From contig CAZEQY010000032.1 of NCBI GenBank assembly GCA_964514655.1, positions 1 through 19,849 on the forward strand: 19,849 nt of DNA, written 5' to 3'. This DNA comes from SZAS-7 sp964514655 (GTDB lineage: Bacteria > Chlamydiota > Chlamydiia > Chlamydiales > FEN-1388). A model generated the notes under the pieces. It searched no databases, was not told the DNA's origin, and was given only the letters and a program-made list of their open reading frames with translations. The translations under genes were made by a program, and so were the position numbers. Shown piece by piece: positions 13,970 to 19,849 of the stretch (position 1 is the first letter of the stretch; every line of letters begins with the position of its first letter).

Positions 13970-15403
13970 ATGAAAGTTTCGAAGAATATTGCTGGGATCT
14001 TGTTTGCGACGCTCCTGGTCCTCCCAGTTTGTTCACAAGAAACAAGGGCACTGCAGCCGGTGCCCGCCAATCCTCCCGCGACGAATCGTAAAGCCCTGCT
14101 GATCGGAATCGACGCGTATCCATCGGCTCCGCTCGTGAATCCTGGTAATGATGCCCGCGCCATCGGCAGCGCGCTGACTGCACTCGGATTCTCGACCCAG
14201 ATCGTGATGAATCCCGTGAAGTCTCAATTGCAGACGGAAGCATCGCGCTTCATTTCAAGCCTGCAACGCGGCGACGTGGCGCTCCTCTATTACGCAGGTC
14301 ACGGCATGCAACTCAACTCCGAAAACTATCTTGTACCCAAGGACTTCAGAGCCGGCACACAGATGGAGGCAGCCAAACAGTGTGTCTCGTTAAGCAGCCT
14401 CAAGTCCTCCTTTGAGAAGAGCCCCGCATCCCTGGTGGTGATGATCTTGGACTCCTGCCGGAACAATCCGTACTCCGATCGTCCGGATGGACATGGCTTA
14501 GCCCCTGTGGAAGCAGGTCTCGGCTCGTACCTGGTGTTCTCCGCCAGCCCCGGCCATGTTGCAAGCGACAGTCCCGGTGAACCCAATGGGCTCTTCGCCA
14601 AGCACCTGCTCCAGGCGCTCAAACAACCTCTGCAATTGTCCGACTTGTTTCGAAAAGTCAGGCAGGATGTGTTCCAGGCCTCGCGAAATTCGCAGCTTCC
14701 CTACTTGCATGATCAGGTATTGTCAGATTTCTACCTCAAGGCCCCCCGAGCTTCTACCGCTGGTGCGGGTGCTCCCGCGTCAGGCGGAAAACTTCGGGAG
14801 CAACTTGAGCAAGGCAAACTGCATTATCACAACGGCCAATGTGACGACGCGGTAAGAGTCCTCGATCAACTGGTTCGCGTGGATCCCACGAACGCTTTCG
14901 CCCACAATGCTCTCGGCCTCGCTTATGTTTGTATCAACATGCTGTCGCCCGCCGTGGAGCACTTCTCCTTGGCGATCCAGGTCAAGCCTGACTTCGCAGC
15001 GGCCTACATGAATCGGGGCTTGGCCTTCAGCGCCGCGGCCAGGTATGAATTGGCTCTACAGGATTTTTCGTGGGCCATCGAGCAGGAACCCGAGAACGCA
15101 CTGTTCTACCGCCGCCGGGGCGACGCCTATTTGGCGATGCGTCAATACGAGTCCGCGATGCGGGATTTCGATCGGTCGATTTCCTTGAATCCAACTGACG
15201 CCTACGCCTTTCACGGTCTGGGCAAAGTCTGTTACCAACTTGGCAAATACCGTGAAGCCTTGGCCAATTACACACAGGCGCTGGCTCGGAAGTCGGATTT
15301 CATTGCGGCCTATTCTGATCGTGCCCGCGTCCGGGATCGTCTCGGCGATCCCGCAGGCGCCGCTGCGGATCGGGAACGGGCCAACCGACTTTCGGGCCGT
15401 TGA
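13970..15403 (+). CDS. Secreted caspase-TPR protein
   Basis: 477 residues from ATG 13970 with a signal peptide (MKVSKNIAGILFATLLVLPV). Caspase domain at about 38-260 with H111 in YYAGHGMQ and C163 in MILDSCRNNPY, closest in layout to T1-T3. A short linker (263-275) leads into TPR units from about 277 to 470 (FAHNALGLAYVCINMLSPAV, AAYMNRGLAFSAAARYELAL, ALFYRRRGDAYLAMRQYESA, AYAFHGLGKVCYQLGKYREA). TPRs bind partner proteins, so here the variable lectin-like module of T1-T3 is replaced by a protein-interaction scaffold. That makes it a candidate downstream or scaffolding partner (inference). It ends 13 nt from the convergent pseudo-caspase gene. Family assignment is firm. Confidence 0.9.
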   Translation: MKVSKNIAGILFATLLVLPVCSQETRALQPVPANPPATNRKALLIGIDAYPSAPLVNPGNDARAIGSALTALGFSTQIVMNPVKSQLQTEASRFISSLQRGDVALLYYAGHGMQLNSENYLVPKDFRAGTQMEAAKQCVSLSSLKSSFEKSPASLVVMILDSCRNNPYSDRPDGHGLAPVEAGLGSYLVFSASPGHVASDSPGEPNGLFAKHLLQALKQPLQLSDLFRKVRQDVFQASRNSQLPYLHDQVLSDFYLKAPRASTAGAGAPASGGKLREQLEQGKLHYHNGQCDDAVRVLDQLVRVDPTNAFAHNALGLAYVCINMLSPAVEHFSLAIQVKPDFAAAYMNRGLAFSAAARYELALQDFSWAIEQEPENALFYRRRGDAYLAMRQYESAMRDFDRSISLNPTDAYAFHGLGKVCYQLGKYREALANYTQALARKSDFIAAYSDRARVRDRLGDPAGAAADRERANRLSGR

Positions 15404-15416
15404 CCCGCAATCCTTG

Positions 15417-16967
15417 TTACTTTCCTGTCAGTGGTTGGTCGCCAGACTGAATACCCGCCCGGAACCGCGGGGTCTGCTTCCCGCCACTTTCCGTTTTGAC
15501 GCCCTCCACCACGAACGAGAACAACTCGCGCGCCGTAATGACTCCATCCCGGTTGAGATCGGCCGGCCCGCTCAGCGCCTTCGCGAGTGTGGCCGGAAAC
15601 AAAAGAGGCGGATCCTCCGATCCTTTGGCTCCGCCTTTAACGGAGATCTCGTCAGATGATCCGGAGACCAGTACCGACCAACCCTGCTTGTCCGAGAAGA
15701 GGTTGAGGACATGGTTATTGACGAGGTTCCTTCCTGCGCGAAACCGCCACTCATCGTTCAATTCGTGCCCAACATCGAAAACCAGAAAACAGTTGCTGGT
15801 TCGAACACTGCGGTTTAGCAGCATCTCCAGGTCCGGGAAACTCAAAGCAGTCGAATCCATCAGCGGCATCTGCGTCCCGTGTAGTGTCAGAAAGAGTTGA
15901 TCCACCCGGTTCGGCCGCGGGTCGTGAACTCCATGTGTCGCAATATAGATGAACAGAAGGTCGTTGGACTGTGCTTTGGCGGCAAAATCACCGAATGCGA
16001 TCCGCACACTCTCCAACGTCGCCTTATCGTCCGTCAGAATGCGGATGTTCTCCGGCTTGAAGCCTGCGCCGCTTTCCAACTGCCGCCCGATCTCCCGAAC
16101 CTCGGCAGCCGCGGCGGGAAGAGACGGCGGGGCTTGTTTCCCGCTGCCGAATCTGGAGACGCCGACCAGAATCGCATATTTCTGTCCTCCGAAGCGTGGC
16201 GCTTTAACCGGGCTGCCCGGAATGTGAATCGGGATGATCACCTTTCGGGAGTTACCCCGATCGTCCTTTGCTTCCAGGATGAGTTCCTTGGCGGGGGCGG
16301 AAACTGTTTCAGCAAGCTCGAACTTGTTGATCGCGCTCGCTCCCGCTGGCGACGCCATTCGCCCCCCAATGAACAACGACGCTCCACGCGAAAGCTGCCC
16401 TCGTAGCGTGACCTTGGTCGACGGTTGTCCCGGTCGAAGGATGATCGGCGACGCCGGTTCCGCCAGGATGATATCCGGCGGTGTCCCCTGTGGATCATCC
16501 GGCGAAACCGTGCTCACGTACCCGAACATCGAGTTCCGGCTCGAATCGTGAGTTCGCAAGATCCAGTTCTGGTAGTAGCGCCGCCCACGTCGGTCCTCGG
16601 CTGTGATCTCAATAGCGTTCTCACGGGGATCGAATAACTCGTCTGGGCGTTTGCGGAGCGTTTCGGGCTCCATGACCAACATCGTCCCTTCGAGTACGGT
16701 TCGTTCCTCGAAAACGTTCCCAAGCCCTTTCCCGTTGACGAAAACACGGTAGCGGCCGGGGTTGAGGTTGCGCTCTTGCGCGCCTCGCACCAGAATCCGC
16801 AAACGCCGAAGCGGCCTGTCGGGAAGTTCCACCACCGCGTTCTTGCCCGAAAGCGGTGCATCGAAGAAATCCGGGACCCAAAGCTGAAAGATGTTGGGGC
16901 CCTCCTGGCCGGAGAGCCCCAGCATTACGAGCGAGAGTCCGATGGTTCGGGTCAGTCTCGCCTTCAT
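15417..16967 (-). CDS. Caspase-fold protein lacking the catalytic cysteine, with EF-hand
   Basis: 516 residues from ATG 16967, with a short signal peptide (MKARLTRTIGLSLVMLGLSG). The first half (about 25-250) is beta-rich, probably Ig-like repeats (VVELPDRPLRRLRILVRG; STKVTLRGQLSRGASLFIGG). A caspase-like fold follows (about 262-490): GGQKYAILVGVSRFG, then H345 in YIATHGV. Where family members have FDSC or FDAC this protein has FDVGH (397-401), so the nucleophile is a glycine and it should not be a protease. An EF-hand loop DLNRDGVITARE (470-481) stands at the place of the one in the 2410-4182 protein. The start overlaps the M48 stop as ATGA, so the two are translationally coupled. A decoy, regulator or binding partner role is inferred. 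Confidence 0.85.
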   Translation of the reverse strand: MKARLTRTIGLSLVMLGLSGQEGPNIFQLWVPDFFDAPLSGKNAVVELPDRPLRRLRILVRGAQERNLNPGRYRVFVNGKGLGNVFEERTVLEGTMLVMEPETLRKRPDELFDPRENAIEITAEDRRGRRYYQNWILRTHDSSRNSMFGYVSTVSPDDPQGTPPDIILAEPASPIILRPGQPSTKVTLRGQLSRGASLFIGGRMASPAGASAINKFELAETVSAPAKELILEAKDDRGNSRKVIIPIHIPGSPVKAPRFGGQKYAILVGVSRFGSGKQAPPSLPAAAAEVREIGRQLESGAGFKPENIRILTDDKATLESVRIAFGDFAAKAQSNDLLFIYIATHGVHDPRPNRVDQLFLTLHGTQMPLMDSTALSFPDLEMLLNRSVRTSNCFLVFDVGHELNDEWRFRAGRNLVNNHVLNLFSDKQGWSVLVSGSSDEISVKGGAKGSEDPPLLFPATLAKALSGPADLNRDGVITARELFSFVVEGVKTESGGKQTPRFRAGIQSGDQPLTGK

Positions 16968-18646
16968 TTTTTCTTGTTGTTCGTCCGTCCCACCGGCGGA
17001 ACTACGGCAGGTATACGAGGCGCGGCTACTGGATTTGCGGGCGGTTCCGCCACCGGCGCCGATGCCGGCACTAAAGGTACTTCGGGCTGGCTAGGCGCCG
17101 CCACCGGTAGAAGATCGTTGATCAGCCGGTAGCCTTCCAACTCCCTCAAATCCGGTACCTTGGGCCGCCACGACGGATCGCCGCCGTACATCGTGATGTA
17201 TTCATAGATCGAATCGAGGTTAGGTGGATACACGCCCAGCGCCCGGCGTTCGGCGTTCCAGCGTGCGTAGTTCGTTACGTAAGTGTCCATTTCGTTGGCC
17301 ACTTGCTTCGGATCCACCCCTTGCTCTCGCGCCATCATGAGCGCCAGGTGCAGGTGGCTGCCGTAGTTCTGGCTGCGGAGGTCCGCCTTCGTCGCCTTGA
17401 AGAACGATTCCTTCGCGATTCGCGCGTCTTCCTCGGTGCGGCCCACTAGTTTCATCGTCTTCGCCAGGAAATAGTGCACCGCTGGATCGTTGTCCCGGAT
17501 GGCCACCGCCTCCGTGAGGTTCGCACGCGCCATCTCGAACATGTCGTGATAGAAAGCCAGAATGCCGTTGTCTCTCTTCAGTTCTGCCATCAGATTCCGG
17601 TGTTCAGCGCTACTTGAAACAAAACCGTTCTTGGCCTTCAGTTCGACCTCGGCCTTCAATGCGTTCTGGAGGAGATCCTGGGCTTTTTCCGTGCGCTGCT
17701 TCAATCTCTTTCGTTGGCCGATGAAGCCGAGCTGCACACGAGCGTCTTTGGCTGCGACTTTTTCCATCGCGAGGTAGAGTCGAGGTGTCTCCCGCACGTC
17801 GTAGTTTGAGTTCAGGACCGCCTTGAACGCGAGATCGTCAGCCTGATCTTCTTGGACTTTGTCCCATTCCACATGGTTCACGGTCTTGTTCATTAGGGCG
17901 CCCACCAGGAGTCCGGCCCCTCCGCCAGCTAGTCCGCCCATGAGCGCGGCATTGGCGCTCTGTCCGATCGCTCCGCCGACAGCCGCTCCCGCAAGGGCCC
18001 CAATCATCCCGATTCGAGCTGCTTTCTTCGTCTGGGCCTCGTTATACTCTTTTTCGCCCAGTTCGATCATCGCGGCTTCCTTCCAATGATCCAAATGCAC
18101 GTGTGCCATCTCGTGCGCGAGCACAAAGGCCAATTGCGCCTCCGAGTCCAACATCGAGATCAGCCCAGTCGATACATAAACCGTTCCTGTCGATAGCGCA
18201 CGGGCGAGCGGAGTCGGGTTGGGGACGATGCGGAATGCGTACAATTTTTCCGAATCAGGCGGCACTAGTTTCTGCCCGATTCTGTTGATGTGGTCCTGCA
18301 CCATCAGGTTGTCGTAGAGGGCCGAATGCATGCGCCAAGTGTCTTCATTGACAGTCACCAGTCGCGATGTGCGCCCAAGGTTGGTGCGGTACGCTTCTTC
18401 GCTGTGCTGCCGCATCTTCTCGTCGTGCAAGCGATCCACCGCATCTCGGAATTCCGTGTCTGTCTTGTACTTGTTTAGCGCGAATTCCTTGACTTTCTCG
18501 TATCGGGCTTCGTTCTTCTCGTCGGACTTCTTGTCTTTCTCGGTCTGCTTCTCTTCCTTCGATTTCTTGTCGGCAGCAAGGCCGGCATTGGCGGCGAGCA
18601 TCAGGCAAATGCTGAAGCTCACCAACTTTTGGGCGAAAGCAATCAC
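16964..18646 (-). CDS. M48-family zinc metalloprotease with TPR-like C-terminus
   Basis: 560 residues. Start is GTG 18646, preferred because of a strong Shine-Dalgarno (aggagg, 7 nt upstream) and the signal peptide it opens (MIAFAQKLVSFSICLMLAAN). A lysine/glutamate-rich stretch (26-55) precedes the M48 domain: zinc motif HEMAH (H178, E179, H182), third ligand probably E266 in EDQADDLAF. Between them is a glycine/alanine-rich hydrophobic segment (about 212-252, GALAGAAVGGAIG) that may insert in a membrane. Helical repeats (about 340-460) and a proline-rich tail (about 520-550) follow. BepA/LoiP-type M48 enzymes act in envelope protein quality control. Second gene of a three-gene operon: 19 nt after the TPR protein and overlapping the pseudo-caspase by 4 nt. 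Confidence 0.9.
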   Translation of the reverse strand: MIAFAQKLVSFSICLMLAANAGLAADKKSKEEKQTEKDKKSDEKNEARYEKVKEFALNKYKTDTEFRDAVDRLHDEKMRQHSEEAYRTNLGRTSRLVTVNEDTWRMHSALYDNLMVQDHINRIGQKLVPPDSEKLYAFRIVPNPTPLARALSTGTVYVSTGLISMLDSEAQLAFVLAHEMAHVHLDHWKEAAMIELGEKEYNEAQTKKAARIGMIGALAGAAVGGAIGQSANAALMGGLAGGGAGLLVGALMNKTVNHVEWDKVQEDQADDLAFKAVLNSNYDVRETPRLYLAMEKVAAKDARVQLGFIGQRKRLKQRTEKAQDLLQNALKAEVELKAKNGFVSSSAEHRNLMAELKRDNGILAFYHDMFEMARANLTEAVAIRDNDPAVHYFLAKTMKLVGRTEEDARIAKESFFKATKADLRSQNYGSHLHLALMMAREQGVDPKQVANEMDTYVTNYARWNAERRALGVYPPNLDSIYEYITMYGGDPSWRPKVPDLRELEGYRLINDLLPVAAPSQPEVPLVPASAPVAEPPANPVAAPRIPAVVPPVGRTNNKKK

Positions 18647-18665
18647 TTGGGTCCTCCTGAAAGGT

Positions 18666-19301
18666 CTACTTAGAATGCATCTGTTTCCGGATCAACTCGA
18701 CCAGGAACTTCGCTTCATTCTTGTTGCGGTTCCGCGTGGCCATGAACATCGTTTGAGTACCGTCTCGCAGCCTCACTTTCATCTTGAACGTGCCGCGCGC
18801 ATCATCCTCATTCCACGAAATGTCGTGCAGTCCCTCCTTTGTCACTTTGAATGAATGTTGTCCGGCCTTGTCCCCGCGCGCCGAAACGTAAGTCAGTGTC
18901 TCGCCTTGCAGGGACAAACGGCCCCTGCAGTACTGATTCAATTCCCGGCCTTGCAGCCAGCCGAGTTTCTCATGAGAGTGTTGAACAAGAAATGAAACCG
19001 AGGCTCCGCTTAAGGCTAGTTTCTCAATGAGCGCGAATGCCTTCTTCTCGAACTGAGCGAGAGTCTGTCGGCTCTCGCTGTTCAGGTAGGCGATAGCGAG
19101 ATTCTCCCCGACTGTCGGATCGGACTCATCTTGCTCCCATACTTCCTCGAGGCGCCCGGCCGCCTTATCGAATTGCTCGCTTTGAATGTAGGCCGCCCCG
19201 AACCGTTTTGCTTCCTCATACCGTCCTGTTGTCTGCGCACCAGCGGGAGCATATCCACACCGAATCGTAAATAACAGGATGCAAAGATTCAAGGCCCTCA
19301 T
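18666..19301 (-). CDS. Secreted protein with TPR-like N-terminus and PH-like C-terminus
   Basis: 211 residues from ATG 19301, chosen because it starts right at a signal peptide (MRALNLCILLFTIRCGYAPAGA); in-frame ATGs at 19322 and 19367 are possible, and none has a strong ribosome binding site. About residues 25-75 look like a TPR pair (AKRFGAAYIQSEQFDKAAGR; VGENLAIAYLNSES). The C-terminal 90 residues (CRGRLSLQGETLTYVSARGD, HSFKVTKEGLHDISWNED, FKMKVRLRDGTQTMFMATRN) show the alternating strands of a small PH-like or GRAM-like barrel; this is a judgement from pattern only. First gene of the operon with the M48 protease and the pseudo-caspase, so it may present substrates to them (inference). Confidence 0.75.
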   Translation of the reverse strand: MRALNLCILLFTIRCGYAPAGAQTTGRYEEAKRFGAAYIQSEQFDKAAGRLEEVWEQDESDPTVGENLAIAYLNSESRQTLAQFEKKAFALIEKLALSGASVSFLVQHSHEKLGWLQGRELNQYCRGRLSLQGETLTYVSARGDKAGQHSFKVTKEGLHDISWNEDDARGTFKMKVRLRDGTQTMFMATRNRNKNEAKFLVELIRKQMHSK

Positions 19302-19692
19302 GTGAGCTGTCAGATTATACATCGACGTTCGGCGGATTACTAGGGTAGAAACGTCAAAAAGCTTCAACGACTACCCCCATCAATTGGAAGAATTGGGGTC
19401 GAGAGGCGGCCGTTGTCTGTCCGAATCATGCGTCCTGAGAACTAAGGCGGCAAACCTCGGAGAATAGTGACACCATATGCGCCTCTTGGACTCTAGTGGC
19501 AACGGTGTCATTCTTCCCTCGACCAGTCGAGTAAGCCTTGAGAACTATGCGTTCACGCCCGGTCGAACTTTCTTTTCTCTGTATTTTCAATAGCCTGCAG
19601 TCCTCGTCCGCTCGGGCTGGGGAGAGGCTCCTGCAAAAACGTGCATAGAGAGTGGATCTCTCTACATACCCGAATCAGGAGTGAAGAATCCC
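19302..19692. other. Intergenic region with small dyads
   Basis: No gene seen in about 390 nt between divergent genes. It contains a 14-nt near-palindrome ctcgac-ca-gtcgag (19518-19531), perfect 7-bp arms tagagag/ctctcta with a 5-nt loop (19646-19664), and spaced arms tgacacc (19468-19474) and ggtgtca (19504-19510). The dyads could be operators for the minus operon or the last gene. No clear -35/-10 pair could be fixed. Confidence 0.4.
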
Positions 19693-19849
19693 ATGTCTGA
19701 CATTTTTCAGAACCCCAGTGACCGCCTCGACGAGGAGCAACTCGAGCGCGCCGAAGCCATCGAAGCCGCCCGCAACAAGGCCAAAACCAAAGCCGGTGGA
19801 CCCAAAACCGAAGCCGGCAAGGCCATCTCCGCCTGCAACGCCTTCAAGC
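19693..19849 (+). CDS. Start of a small charged protein with a GPKTEAGKA motif (partial)
   Basis: ATG 19693 with aggag 10 nt upstream; 52 codons until the window ends. The visible part is very hydrophilic (E, A, K rich) and reaches GGPKTEAGKAISACNAFK, which resembles the TGPKTxxGKAxSxxNALKHG signature of small proteins of unknown function that are numerous in Acidobacteriota and Planctomycetota. No signal peptide or membrane segment. Function unknown. The 3' part is outside the window. Confidence 0.6.
   Translation, partial: MSDIFQNPSDRLDEEQLERAEAIEAARNKAKTKAGGPKTEAGKAISACNAFK

Noticed and set aside
13928..14163. N-terminal extension of the minus-strand unknown gene to 14163
   Set aside because: It overlaps the start, signal peptide and caspase core of the caspase-TPR gene on the other strand, which has much stronger evidence.
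1..19849. CRISPR array, tRNA, rRNA, insertion sequence or prophage genes
   Set aside because: I found no regularly spaced short repeats, no cloverleaf or rRNA sequence, and no transposase or phage structural gene on either strand.

Overview
The window looks like accessory DNA from a GC-rich Gram-negative bacterium. The family mix (secreted caspase-like proteins, TPR proteins, an OmpA-family lipid-free envelope protein, an M48 protease, and a last partial gene with a GPKTEAGKA-type motif) is what I would expect in Acidobacteriota of the Solibacter/Bryobacter kind. That assignment is an inference from gene content; no rRNA or marker gene is present.

Layout. 1-2.3 kb: the tail of an upstream gene, a Tlde1/DUF2778-like L,D-transpeptidase-fold protein, an unrecognised 285-residue protein, and a TPR-OmpA protein. 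2.4-4.2 kb: a secreted caspase with an EF-hand and a DUF4384-like tail. 4.2-12.8 kb: a diversity-generating retroelement (DGR) made of three secreted caspase-FGE (C-type-lectin-fold) genes, here called T1 (4223-6745, +), T2 (8290-9942, -) and T3 (10514-12841, +), plus avd (6795-7166) and a reverse transcriptase (7167-8216). 12.8-13.95 kb: a decayed stretch with the tail of a second reverse transcriptase and a frameshifted gene. 13.97-15.4 kb: a caspase-TPR gene. 15.4-19.3 kb: a minus-strand operon of a TPR protein, an M48 metalloprotease and a caspase homologue that has lost its catalytic cysteine. 19.7 kb to the end: the start of another gene.

How the DGR reads. The adenine-rich template-like sequence (about 6428-6552) is not free-standing: it is the in-frame 3' end of T1. 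Its 3' half differs from the T2 variable region at 11 positions, every one an A in the T1 copy. T2 also has, 33 nt after its stop, a perfect 7-bp stem with a GATA loop, matching the GRNA-loop hairpin known to mark DGR recipient sites. T1 and T3 lack this hairpin. I therefore infer that T1's tail is the donor (or a donor-recipient fusion), T2 is the live recipient, and T3 is a stranded former recipient beside a reverse transcriptase remnant.

Working model (inference): exported caspases carry a lectin-fold sensor whose loops are rewritten by the retroelement, so that changing ligands could be coupled to a proteolytic response. Six caspase-fold genes within 15 kb, one catalytically dead, suggest a protease-based recognition or conflict island.
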